From contig JAGIAZ010000008.1 in the NCBI GenBank assembly GCA_017744605.1, positions 38,750-102,749 on the forward strand: 64,000 bases of DNA, in the 5' to 3' direction. A program made the translations under genes and the position numbers. This document shows, piece after piece, positions 37,195 to 45,702 of this stretch. Below the pieces are notes generated by a model. It worked only from the letters and a program-made list of their open reading frames with translations, was not told the DNA's origin and ran no database searches. Every line of letters starts with the position of its first letter. The stretch's first letter is position 1. This DNA comes from Sphingobium sp. Lineage in GTDB: Bacteria > Pseudomonadota > Alphaproteobacteria > Sphingomonadales > Sphingomonadaceae.

Positions 37195-37830
37195 TTAGGG
37201 CGCCTCGCGGTTTGTCGCGGCTATTCCGGCGCGCAGGATCGAATTGGCCGCGTCCGCCACGTCCTCGGTGGTGCTGTCCTCCGACCAGATGCTGTAGCGC
37301 AGGCCCAGGAACACGTTCATCCCCATGATCGCCCAGGCATGCGCCTCGCCGAGGTCCGGGCGTAGCGCGCCGGCGGCGATGCCCTTGCCGAGGCGCTCGA
37401 GGATGCGCCGGGCCGTCGATTCATAGTGGGCGCGGTAGCTCGCCGGATCGACGAACTCGGCCTCGTCAATGATGCGGTAGATTTCCTTGTGCGCGCGCGC
37501 GAAGTGCAGGAAGGCAGCCAGCGCCGCGCGCTCGGTCTCCAGCGCCGGCATCTCGTCGACCAGCGCCTTGCCGGCGGTCGTGCGGACACGGTTGCTGAGG
37601 TCGCGCACCAGCGCCCGGAAGATCTCGTCCTTGGAGTCGAAATAGGTGTAGAACGTGCCGAGCGCCGTCCCCGCTCGCGCGGTGATGCCAGTGATCGAGG
37701 CCTCGTGAAAGCCCTTCTCGCCAAATTCAAGGACGGCCGAATCCAGCAGCTTGCGTAGCGTCCGGCGTCCGCGCTCGGTGCGCGGGACCTTGTCCGAAGG
37801 GGCTGCGGGGTCCGCCTTGGCGTTGCTCAT
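37195..37830 (-). CDS. TetR-family transcriptional regulator
   Basis: A 211-residue repressor. The N-terminal HTH (about residues 20-68) contains ITGITARAGTALGTFYTYFDSKDEIF, typical of TetR. The C-terminal ligand domain is all-helical. It is divergent from a TonB receptor gene with a 110-base gap, so it probably controls the receptor-hydrolase-transporter genes. The inducing ligand is unknown. Confidence 0.92.
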   Translation of the reverse strand: MSNAKADPAAPSDKVPRTERGRRTLRKLLDSAVLEFGEKGFHEASITGITARAGTALGTFYTYFDSKDEIFRALVRDLSNRVRTTAGKALVDEMPALETERAALAAFLHFARAHKEIYRIIDEAEFVDPASYRAHYESTARRILERLGKGIAAGALRPDLGEAHAWAIMGMNVFLGLRYSIWSEDSTTEDVADAANSILRAGIAATNREAP

Positions 37831-37870
37831 GTGCGACAGCTAACCGCTCGAATCGCGCTTGGCAAACGAA

Positions 37871-37890
37871 TGAACTTGAAAGTTGGTTCA
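37871..37890. promoter_or_regulatory. Candidate TetR operator
   Basis: TGAAC (37871-37875) and GTTCA (37886-37890) are inverted around ten bases, and TTGAA/TTCAA can also pair within. It is placed 50-70 bases upstream of the receptor start, in the divergent region. The arms are short, so this is a weak candidate. Confidence 0.35.
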
Positions 37891-37940
37891 ACTCTCAATA
37901 GACATGGCGCAAAGACGATCGAGACAGAGAGGATGAACCG

Positions 37941-40313
37941 ATGGGCAAAGCCCTTTCCCGCGACAATGTTCTGCGCGTGAGCCTGTTGGCTCTGGCGGCC
38001 GCGAACGGCGCGGCCATCGCCGCGCCCGCGCTGGCGCAGGATACCCCAGCGCCGGTCGCCGAGGCCGCGGACGACAATGCCGCCACGATCGTCGTCACGG
38101 CCCGTCGCCGCGAGGAAAGACTGCTCGAAGTACCCATCGCCGTCACCACCTTCTCGGGCGAGACGCTCTCGCAGCAGGGCGCCATCGACCTCACCGACCT
38201 CGCCAATGCGACGCCCAACGTCACGTTGGAGACCTCGCGCGGCACCAACTCGACGCTCAGCGCCTTCATCCGCGGCGTCGGCCAGCAGGATCCGGTCTCG
38301 GGCTTCGAGCAGGGCGTCGGCATCTATCTCGACGATGTCTATCTCAACCGCCCGCAGGCCGCCGTGCTCGACATCTACGACGTCGACCGGATCGAGGTTC
38401 TGCGCGGCCCGCAGGGCACGCTCTACGGCCGTAATACGATCGGCGGCGCGGTCAAATATGTGACCAAGCAACTGCCGCAGGAGGCCTCGGTCACCATCAA
38501 GGGAACCTATGGCAGCTATGACCAGGCCGACGGCATCATCACGGCCTCGGCGCCGGTCGGATCGCTGGCGCGCATCGGCGGCTCCTTCGCGCGACTCTCG
38601 CGCGGCGGTTTCGGCACCAACAAGACCACCGGTCTTGCCAACTACAACAAGGACATCTGGGCGGCGCGCAGCACGTTCGAGCTGGGCGGCTATGGCGAGC
38701 CAGGGCTGCTGCGCATTTCGGGCGACTATACCAAGGACAACAGCAATCCGCGCGGAGGCCACCGTCTGATCCCGGCGCTGGTCTCGGGTACACCGCTCCT
38801 GTCCAATGTCTATGACAGCCAGGGCGCGCTCAACGATCCCAAACAATATGTCGAGGCCTATGGCGTCTCGGCCAATGGCACGCTGGAGGTCGGCGGCGGC
38901 TTCACCATCCGCTCGATCACGTCCTGGCGCAAGGATGGCAGCGCTTCGCCGATCGACTTCGACGCACTGCCCGCTGTCGATGTCGACGTCCCGGCGCTCT
39001 ACTATAACGACCAGTTCAGCCAGGAAACGCAGCTGCTCTTCGACAATGGCGGCAAGCTCAAGGGCATGGTCGGCGCTTATTATCTGACCGCCTCGGCCGA
39101 CACGCTGTTCGACGTGCGCCTGTTCACGACGATCGCCGGCATCACGGCCTATACCGAGGCCGATGTCGACACCGACACCTATGCGATCTTCGGCGACTTC
39201 ACCTATGATTTCTCGCCGCAGATCAGCCTCTCGCTCGGCGGCCGCTACACCTGGGACAAACGCCAGGCGCACATCCTGCGGCAGAATTATCTGGGCGGCG
39301 GATCGCCCACTTTTGGCGGCGCCGGCGCGGCGTTCGGCGCGGCGAGCACCAATTTCCGCGGATCGAGCGAGTTCGACAAATTCACCCCGCGCATCTCGCT
39401 CTCCTACAAGCCGACCCGCGATCACAATATCTATGCGAGCTTCTCGCAGGGCTTCAAGGGCGGCGGCTTCGATCCGCGCGGCGTCGGCGTCAACGCCCCC
39501 GACCTCAACCATGACGGCACCCTGCAGGACAGCGAGATTGCCAGCTATCTGAGCTTCAAGCCCGAGACGGTCGACAGCTACGAAGTCGGCTACAAGGGCA
39601 ATCTCTTCAACGGCCGCGCCTATGTCGCGCTCGCCGCCTTCCGCATGGACTATCATGACGTGCAGATTCCCGGCTCGGCGGGCTGCACGGTGGGCGGCAT
39701 CGCTACCTTCTGCGGTATCATCACCAATGCCGGCAAGGCGCGCTTCCAGGGCATCGAGGCGGAAAGCAACATCCGCATCGCGCGGGACTTCCTGGCGTCG
39801 GGCGACCGGCTGAGCCTCGCCGGCACCTTCGGCTACATCGACGCCAAATATGGGAAATATGTGACACAGATCGCTGGCGTCGGCCCGGTCGATGTCGCCC
39901 CCTACCGCAAGGTGCAGAACACGCCGAAGATCACCTGGAGCTCGACCCTCGCCTATATGGTCCCGGTCGGCGCGGGCACGGTCAACTTCAGCACGACCGT
40001 CTCCTACCGCAGCAAGACCTACCAGTTCGAGATCCCGAACCCCTATATCGACCAGAACGGTTATGCGCTCTGGGATGCGAGCCTGGTCTACATTGCGCCC
40101 AACAAGCGCTGGAGCCTGGGCGTGCACGGCAAGAACCTGACCGACAAGCGTTACAAGACCTCCGGCTACACCTTCATGGGCGCCGACGCGGTGACCGGTG
40201 CGCTGCAGATGGTCGGCGGCAAGCTAGTGCCGACGCTCGGCAAGGAAGGGACGCTAACGGCCTTCTACGGCAATCCGAGGCAGGTGTTCGCGACCGCGTC
40301 CTTCCATTTCTGA
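37941..40313 (+). CDS. TonB-dependent outer-membrane receptor
   Basis: A 790-residue active transporter of the outer membrane. The signal peptide covers about residues 1-33 (ALA-QD), the TonB box region is ATIVVTARRREERLLEVP, and the plug domain includes VLDIYDVDRIEVLRGPQGTLYGRNTIGGAVKYV. A 22-strand barrel ends in a terminal Phe (ASFHF). The group matches sphingomonad receptors for aromatic or sugar-like compounds rather than siderophore receptors. It is followed by a hydrolase and an MFS transporter in the same direction. Confidence 0.93.
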   Translation: MGKALSRDNVLRVSLLALAAANGAAIAAPALAQDTPAPVAEAADDNAATIVVTARRREERLLEVPIAVTTFSGETLSQQGAIDLTDLANATPNVTLETSRGTNSTLSAFIRGVGQQDPVSGFEQGVGIYLDDVYLNRPQAAVLDIYDVDRIEVLRGPQGTLYGRNTIGGAVKYVTKQLPQEASVTIKGTYGSYDQADGIITASAPVGSLARIGGSFARLSRGGFGTNKTTGLANYNKDIWAARSTFELGGYGEPGLLRISGDYTKDNSNPRGGHRLIPALVSGTPLLSNVYDSQGALNDPKQYVEAYGVSANGTLEVGGGFTIRSITSWRKDGSASPIDFDALPAVDVDVPALYYNDQFSQETQLLFDNGGKLKGMVGAYYLTASADTLFDVRLFTTIAGITAYTEADVDTDTYAIFGDFTYDFSPQISLSLGGRYTWDKRQAHILRQNYLGGGSPTFGGAGAAFGAASTNFRGSSEFDKFTPRISLSYKPTRDHNIYASFSQGFKGGGFDPRGVGVNAPDLNHDGTLQDSEIASYLSFKPETVDSYEVGYKGNLFNGRAYVALAAFRMDYHDVQIPGSAGCTVGGIATFCGIITNAGKARFQGIEAESNIRIARDFLASGDRLSLAGTFGYIDAKYGKYVTQIAGVGPVDVAPYRKVQNTPKITWSSTLAYMVPVGAGTVNFSTTVSYRSKTYQFEIPNPYIDQNGYALWDASLVYIAPNKRWSLGVHGKNLTDKRYKTSGYTFMGADAVTGALQMVGGKLVPTLGKEGTLTAFYGNPRQVFATASFHF

Positions 40314-40342
40314 GCGCCTCACGCCCGGCAGGAGATTGCCAG

Positions 40343-41218
40343 ATGGCCGCTTATTGCGCCCACTATTTCCGCAGCGCGGACGGGCGGCTCGACCTCCACG
40401 CCCGGATTTATCCGGGCCCAGGGGACAATGACGCGCCGCCGCTCCTCCTCATGCATGGTCTCACGCGCAACAGCGCCGACTTCGAGCCGCTCGCTGCGTG
40501 CCTCGCCGGCCGCTACCGGCTGATCGTGCCCGACCAGCGCGGGCGGGGTCTTTCGCAATGGGATCCGAATCCGGTCAATTACCGGCCGGACGTCTATGCG
40601 GCCGATATGTTCATGCTGCTCGACGGCCTTGGCATCCGCGCAGCGGGTCTCATCGGCACGTCGATGGGCGGGCTCATGGCGATGATCATGGGCGCGAGCC
40701 AGCCGGGGCGCGTGCCCCTCATCGCGCTCAACGATGTCGGCGCCCGGCTGGAGCTGGAGGGGCTGCAACGCATCCAGGGTTATGTCGGCCCGTCCGGGAC
40801 GATGCACGGCTGGGACGAGGCGGCGGCGCGCTGCGCGGCGATCAATGAGGCCGCCTTCCCCGGCTTCGGCCCCGAAGACTGGCTCGCCTTTGCGCGGCGC
40901 ACCTGCCGCGAAGACGACCATGGCGGCATCGCTTTCGCCTATGATCCGGCGATTTCCGAAAGCATCCGGGGCGCGGAGCCCGCGACGGTGCCGGCAGAGC
41001 TCTGGCCGCTCTGGGACGCGCTCGCCGCCATTCCCGTGCTGGTCGTGCGCGGGGCGCGCTCCGACCTGCTCGCGGCCGAAACGGTGACCGAGATGGCACG
41101 GCGGCACAGCGGCGCTTTCGTTTCGGCGGCGGTGCCGGATCGCGGCCATGCTCCGCTGCTCGACGAGCCGGCAGCGCTGAACGCGCTCGAGTCTTTCCTT
41201 GCCGCACAGTTGCGCTAG
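40343..41218 (+). CDS. Alpha/beta hydrolase
   Basis: A 291-residue hydrolase. The oxyanion region is LLLMHGLTRNSADFEPLA, the nucleophile elbow GTSMGG (S107), and the acid and histidine are in the C-terminal part (VVRGARSDLL; DRGHAPLLDEP). Substrate class is probably an ester or lactone. It starts 30 bases after the receptor stop, with GGCAGGAG before the ATG, which supports co-transcription. Confidence 0.9.
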   Translation: MAAYCAHYFRSADGRLDLHARIYPGPGDNDAPPLLLMHGLTRNSADFEPLAACLAGRYRLIVPDQRGRGLSQWDPNPVNYRPDVYAADMFMLLDGLGIRAAGLIGTSMGGLMAMIMGASQPGRVPLIALNDVGARLELEGLQRIQGYVGPSGTMHGWDEAAARCAAINEAAFPGFGPEDWLAFARRTCREDDHGGIAFAYDPAISESIRGAEPATVPAELWPLWDALAAIPVLVVRGARSDLLAAETVTEMARRHSGAFVSAAVPDRGHAPLLDEPAALNALESFLAAQLR

Positions 41219-41227
41219 GACGGTTTG

Positions 41228-42484
41228 ATGCAGGCCGTCACCGCCAGACCCTCGAACCCCAAGCTCGTGCTGGCGATGCTGCTCATTGTCTATGTCTTCA
41301 ATTTCGTCGACCGGCAGATCCTCTCGATCCTCGCGGCGCCTATTCAGGCCGAGCTGAAGCTTGACGATGCGCAAATGGGCCTGCTTGGCGGTGTCGCCTT
41401 CGCTCTGCTCTATTCGACGCTCGGGGTGCCGCTCGCCTGGATCGCTGATCGCAGCAGCCGCACCTGGGTCATCACAGTCTCGCTGCTGCTGTGGAGCGGC
41501 TTCACGGCATTGTGCGGTACGGCGAACGGCTTCTGGCAGCTCTTCCTCGCGCGGCTCGGCGTCGGCATCGGCGAGGCAGGCGGCGTGGCACCCAGCTATG
41601 CCGTGATCGGCGACTATTTCCCGAGCCACAGGCGTGCGCTGGCACTTTCCGTCTATTCGCTCGGCATCCCGCTCGGCTCCGCTATCGGCGTCCTGGCCGG
41701 CGGCTATATCGCCGCGCGGGTGGACTGGCGCACGGCCTTTTTCGTCGTCGGCATCGGAGGCGTCCTGATCGCACCGCTCTTCAAGCTGGCCGTGCGCGAC
41801 AAGCGCGCCGCGCCCGGCACCGGCGAGACGCCCAGGTTCGGGAAGGTGGTCGGCATCCTCGCCGCCAAGCCCTCCTTCTGGTTCCTCTCCTTTGGCGCGG
41901 CGATGAGTTCGATGATGGGTTATGGCCTCGCTTTCTGGATGCCGAGCCTGCTCCAGCGCAGCTTCGGGCTCGATCTCGTCCAGAGCTCGCGCTTCCTGGG
42001 CGCTCTCATGCTCACCGGCGGCGTTGCCGGCGTGCTTGCGGGTGGCGCGCTTGGCGGCCAGCTGGGCGCGCGTGATCGCGCCTTCTTCGCCTGGGTGCCG
42101 GCCATCGCCTTCGCGATCGGTGTGCCGCTCTATGCCGCCGGTATCTTCTCCGGCAGCCCCTGGATTGCCTTCCTCCTGTTCCTCATTCCCTCCGCGCTTG
42201 CCTATATTTGGCTCGGCCCCGTCATCACCGCCGTGCAGCACCTCGTTGCGCCAGCCGAACGTGCGACCGCTTCGGCGCTGTTCCTGCTCATCAACAATTT
42301 GATCGGGTTGGGTGGCGGCATCTATGCGCTCGGCGCCATCTCCAAGGCTCTCGCCTCCACTTATGGCGCCGACGCGCTGCGCTATTCGATGCTCTACTCG
42401 CTGGTGCTCTATGCGATCTCGGCGCTGCTGATGGGGCTGGCCGGCGCGACGCTGCGCCGGGATTGGGTGAGCGAGGTGTCCTGA
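41228..42484 (+). CDS. MFS transporter, spinster type
   Basis: A 418-residue, 12-helix inner-membrane carrier. LLIVYVFNFVDRQILSILAAPI is the characteristic first helix of the spinster-like group common in sphingomonad catabolic clusters, and GVPLAWIADRSSR is the A-like loop. It follows the hydrolase by 10 bases and should move the substrate or hydrolysis product across the inner membrane. The ATG at 41228 is used, preceded by an in-frame TTG. Confidence 0.92.
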   Translation: MQAVTARPSNPKLVLAMLLIVYVFNFVDRQILSILAAPIQAELKLDDAQMGLLGGVAFALLYSTLGVPLAWIADRSSRTWVITVSLLLWSGFTALCGTANGFWQLFLARLGVGIGEAGGVAPSYAVIGDYFPSHRRALALSVYSLGIPLGSAIGVLAGGYIAARVDWRTAFFVVGIGGVLIAPLFKLAVRDKRAAPGTGETPRFGKVVGILAAKPSFWFLSFGAAMSSMMGYGLAFWMPSLLQRSFGLDLVQSSRFLGALMLTGGVAGVLAGGALGGQLGARDRAFFAWVPAIAFAIGVPLYAAGIFSGSPWIAFLLFLIPSALAYIWLGPVITAVQHLVAPAERATASALFLLINNLIGLGGGIYALGAISKALASTYGADALRYSMLYSLVLYAISALLMGLAGATLRRDWVSEVS

Positions 42485-42557
42485 CGCCGTTCATGCCCGA
42501 AGATCACTGCTTCGCCAGTTGCCGATCAAGCCAGGGGTGATGGGGGGAGTGAAGTCT

Positions 42558-42824
42558 TCAGCCCCGCCTGGCGCGGCGGTTCTTGCGCCAGATGGCGATG
42601 ATGATCAGCAGGAAGGCGGCGAGGCGGAAGAGGTAAAGGGGGCTGCGCTCCTCGACGGGAACATGGGTGAAGGTCAGTGCGGCCTGGCCGATGCCGAGCA
42701 GGACGAAGGCGGCGGCGAACCAGAGAAACAGGAGATCCCGGGTGCTCTTCCAGAAGCGCAGGAAGAACAGGCCCGCGATCAGGAAGCCCATGGTGATGGC
42801 GCCGGGGAGGAAGCTCATGATCAT
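42558..42824 (-). CDS. Small membrane protein, DUF5985-like (second of pair)
   Basis: An 88-residue protein with three hydrophobic helices, a conserved-looking LRFWKSTRDLLFLWFAAAF loop, and a basic tail (WRKNRRARRG). AGGAG lies about eight bases before the ATG at 42824. It resembles the DUF5985 family of short sphingomonad membrane proteins. Function is unknown. The start falls 5 bases after the stop of the related gene upstream. Confidence 0.65.
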   Translation of the reverse strand: MIMSFLPGAITMGFLIAGLFFLRFWKSTRDLLFLWFAAAFVLLGIGQAALTFTHVPVEERSPLYLFRLAAFLLIIIAIWRKNRRARRG

Positions 42825-42828
42825 GGCG

Positions 42829-43101
42829 CTACTCCTGTTGGTCCCAGACGAAGCCGTAGAGGAGGACCGACACAGCGGCGAGCGCGAAGGCATGCCGCCA
42901 TAGCCGGAAGTCGACCTCAGGATACACCACCATGTCGAAGATCACGATCAGGTTGTTCATCGCCAGCAGCGTGAAGCAGAGGGCGCTCCACAGAAGGATG
43001 CGCGCGCGCGACCGCCACCAGGCGCGGCCGAGCAACCATGCGCACAGGGCGCTGGTCAGGAAGCAGAGCAGATAGACGGCGGTGGGAAAGGAAAATGCCA
43101 T
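42829..43101 (-). CDS. Small membrane protein, DUF5985-like (first of pair)
   Basis: A 90-residue protein with three helices and a central GRAWWRSRARILLWSALCFTLLAMNNLI motif that parallels the FWKSTRDLLFLWFA motif of the next gene, so the two are probably related. Its ATG (43099-43101) overlaps the stop of the winged-helix gene, so the three genes are translationally coupled. Confidence 0.65.
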   Translation of the reverse strand: MAFSFPTAVYLLCFLTSALCAWLLGRAWWRSRARILLWSALCFTLLAMNNLIVIFDMVVYPEVDFRLWRHAFALAAVSVLLYGFVWDQQE

Positions 43102-43499
43102 CAGTCGTTCCTCAGCTTGAAGGCATCGGCGAACGCCGCGACTCCGGGATGGGCGGCGGCGATGATCATGCGGCGCACGGCATTGGGCGACTTGGCGTAA
43201 AACGCTTCGGCCCGACTCGCCAGCGTGTCCAGACCGGGATTGGCGGGGGCATATTGGACATGGCCGGCTTCGTTGGCGACGATCAGGCCGGCGGCGGCGA
43301 GATCGGCAAGCCCTTGCTCGACGACAAGGTGGCTCGCGCGCAGAGCCGAGACGATCTCTGCGGTGTCCAGCATGTGATCGCGCCGGCTCCGGACGTGGCA
43401 CAGCAGTTCGATCGCCCAGACCGAGCGGAACGTGGCGCGAATGAACGCGTGGAGATCCTGCTCCTGCGTTGTCACGTCACCCTTCCCCCAAACGCGCAT
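43101..43499 (-). CDS. Winged-helix-like protein heading the DUF5985 operon
   Basis: A 132-residue protein. An N-terminal helical part (FIRATFRSVWAIELLCHVRS) is followed by a wHTH-like segment (DTAEIVSALRASHLVVEQGLADLAAAGLIVANEAGHVQYAPA). The start at 43499 is the most conservative choice, since the frame remains open upstream and no good ribosome site was seen. It is divergent from the GTA cluster across a 214-base, partly AT-rich gap, so a link to GTA control is possible but unproven. Confidence 0.6.
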   Translation of the reverse strand: MRVWGKGDVTTQEQDLHAFIRATFRSVWAIELLCHVRSRRDHMLDTAEIVSALRASHLVVEQGLADLAAAGLIVANEAGHVQYAPANPGLDTLASRAEAFYAKSPNAVRRMIIAAAHPGVAAFADAFKLRND

Positions 43500-43713
43500 G
43501 ATATGAGAAAATGTCGCGTCCCGCCCGAGATGCAACGCCCCGAACATCCCCAACACATGAGCGTCCGGTTGGGTTCCGGACTTGCTAAAATAACCTATTT
43601 GGAAAAATACTATTGACATCGTCATGCTGATCTGGAACATGACCGTCAACGTCGAGAATTGAATCGACGGGCCGGCAACATGCCACGGGCCGATCTTCAA
43701 CAGGACATCCGAT

Positions 43714-44271
43714 ATGAGCCACCGCCCCAGGGCGGGCGCCCCCGGCGTGCAGCCGCCGCGGCGCCAACGCCGTTGCCCGCGCAAATGGACAAAACGCCGC
43801 CGGTCACGCTTCCTCGAAGCGCTGGCCGAGAGCTGCAATGTGAGCGAGGCGGCGCGGGCGGCGGGCATGGACCGGTCGAGCGCCTATGACCTCAAGGACC
43901 GGGACCCGGAATTTCTGCGCGGCTGGCGCAGGGCGCTCGAGCAGGCGCATGGCGAGCTCGAATGGGATCTGCTCAAAGACGCCAAAGAGGGCGATATCCG
44001 GACCGAAGTGACCTTCGATCCAAAAACCGGCGAAGCGACCAAAGTGAAAGTCACGCAGGGGCGCGCCCATGCAGTCGCCCTCTGCCTTTATCGCACGCAT
44101 CAGAGCGAAGTGACGGCGTTTCGGATCGCCGAGGCGCCGAGTCAGGACAGGTCCGACGTGGCGGCGCGTGTGCAGGCGAGGATGGCGGAAATTCGCGCGC
44201 TGCTCGCCACGAACGCGTCGCGGAAAATCTCGGGAGGCGGCAATGACGGCGACGGGACCGAGCGGAGCTGA
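43714..44271 (+). CDS. GTA gp1-like small terminase
   Basis: First gene of the GTA cluster, 185 residues. A basic N-terminus (RRQRRCPRKWTKRRRSRF) precedes a helix-turn-helix-like region (ALAESCNVSEAARAAGMDRSSAYDLKDRDPEF). The position directly before the large terminase and the DNA-binding layout match RcGTA gp1, identified as the small terminase. It should help feed DNA into the packaging motor. It overlaps the large terminase gene by 29 bases. Confidence 0.78.
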   Translation: MSHRPRAGAPGVQPPRRQRRCPRKWTKRRRSRFLEALAESCNVSEAARAAGMDRSSAYDLKDRDPEFLRGWRRALEQAHGELEWDLLKDAKEGDIRTEVTFDPKTGEATKVKVTQGRAHAVALCLYRTHQSEVTAFRIAEAPSQDRSDVAARVQARMAEIRALLATNASRKISGGGNDGDGTERS

Positions 44272-45592
44272 GCCGGATGCGCTTGCCGCGATGTCCGATT
44301 ACGAACTCGTGCTCGAAGCATGCAGGCGGGCGCTGGTCATGGCACTTCCCGACGATGAACTGAGGGCTCTCACCGAAAGCTGGCATCGCCTGGCCCGGCC
44401 CGACCAACGCGCGCCGGCCGGCGACTGGTCGACCTGGCTGGTCATGGCGGGACGCGGCTTCGGCAAGACGAGGACCGGGGCGGAATGGGTGCGCGCGGTT
44501 GCGGAAAGCGATGGCGCGGCACGGATCGCATTGGTCGGCGCGTCGTTGCACGATGCGCGCAGCATCATGGTCGAGGGGGAGAGCGGCTTGCTCGCGATTG
44601 CACCGACGGATCGGCGACCCGAATGGCTGCCGTCGCTGCGCGAACTGCGCTGGCCCAATGGCGCGCGGGCGCAGATTTTCGGTGCGGCCGATCCCGAGGC
44701 CCTGCGCGGACCGCAGCATAGCCACGGCTGGGCCGACGAGATCGGCAAGTGGCCGCACGGCATAGCGGTGTGGGACAATCTGGCGATGGGTATGCGGCTG
44801 GGCGGCCGGCCGCGCATCGTGGCGACGACCACGCCGAGGGCGACGCCCCTGGTCGTGCGCTTGGCCGCCGATCCGGGCGTGGTGGTGACGCGCGGGCGGA
44901 CGCGGGACAATGGCGCCAACTTGCCGGCGGCGTTCCTCGCTGAGATGGAGCGCGGCTTCGCGGGCACGCGACTGGGGCGGCAGGAACTGGACGGCGAATT
45001 GCTGCTCGATATCGAGGGTGCGCTGTGGACGCGGGCACTGCTCGAGCAATGCCGGCATCGGGGCACGGCACCAGGCCGGGACGCATTGGCGCGCGTCGTG
45101 GTCGCGGTCGATCCGCCGGCGCGGGCCGCGGGCGACGCCTGCGGGATCGTCGCGGCAGGACGCGACCGGAGCGGCATGAGCTATGTGCTGGAGGATGCGA
45201 CGATCGAAGGCGCGAGCCCCGAGCGCTGGGCGCGGCGCGTCGCCGAGACGGCGGAACGCTGGCAGGCGGACCGCGTCGTGGCCGAAGCGAACAATGGCGG
45301 CGACATGGTCGCCGCAGTGCTGCGCGCGGCGGACATCACGCTGCCGGTGAAGATGGTGCATGCCTCGCGCGGCAAGACAGCACGGGCGGAGCCGGTCGCG
45401 GCGCTCTACGAGGCCGGCCATGTGCGCCACGTGGCGAATCTGAATGCGCTCGAGGACCAGCTTTGCGGCCTTACGATCAACGGAGTCTATGAAGGACCGG
45501 GCCGCTCGCCGGATCGCGCGGACGCGCTCGTCTGGGCGCTGACCGAAATCTCGTCGTCGCATTCTGGTAATGCGCGGTTGCGATCCCTATAA
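44243..45592 (+). CDS. GTA large terminase (packaging ATPase-nuclease)
   Basis: A 449-residue motor of GTA head filling. Walker A is AGRGFGKTRTG (K75), Walker B is WADEIGKW (D165, E166), and the RNase H-like nuclease begins at VVVAVDPPARAAGDACGIV, with later acidic residues in ANNGGDMV and SPDRADALVWAL. GGGAGG precedes the ATG at 44243. The start of the longer frame lies inside gp1 and is not conserved. GTA motors package random host DNA by headful. Confidence 0.93.
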   Translation: MTATGPSGAEPDALAAMSDYELVLEACRRALVMALPDDELRALTESWHRLARPDQRAPAGDWSTWLVMAGRGFGKTRTGAEWVRAVAESDGAARIALVGASLHDARSIMVEGESGLLAIAPTDRRPEWLPSLRELRWPNGARAQIFGAADPEALRGPQHSHGWADEIGKWPHGIAVWDNLAMGMRLGGRPRIVATTTPRATPLVVRLAADPGVVVTRGRTRDNGANLPAAFLAEMERGFAGTRLGRQELDGELLLDIEGALWTRALLEQCRHRGTAPGRDALARVVVAVDPPARAAGDACGIVAAGRDRSGMSYVLEDATIEGASPERWARRVAETAERWQADRVVAEANNGGDMVAAVLRAADITLPVKMVHASRGKTARAEPVAALYEAGHVRHVANLNALEDQLCGLTINGVYEGPGRSPDRADALVWALTEISSSHSGNARLRSL

Positions 45593-45702
45593 AGCAATGC
45601 GGTGCGGGGCGATTCAATTCTATTCACGGACAGTTCTGGCGCCAATCCGGGAAGGCGGCGAATTCACTGGAGAATAGGTGACTGGAAGGAGTCCAGGCCC
45701 GG

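Noticed and set aside
37827..40127. 766-codon open frame opposite the TonB receptor
   Set aside because: Translation is an Asp/Ala/Arg-rich shadow with no recognisable domain. The receptor on the plus strand has complete motifs.
40319..42241. 640-codon open frame on the minus strand opposite the hydrolase and MFS genes
   Set aside because: It is rich in Arg, Glu and His with no family motif, and mirrors two well-recognised genes. Long antisense frames are expected at this GC content.
43500..43713. CtrA-binding sites controlling the GTA cluster
   Set aside because: No TTAA-N7-TTAA-like motif could be found in the intergenic region.
44243..45592. LuxR-type gene as part of a full quorum-sensing pair with a nearby luxI
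   Set aside because: No autoinducer synthase was found on either strand in the window.
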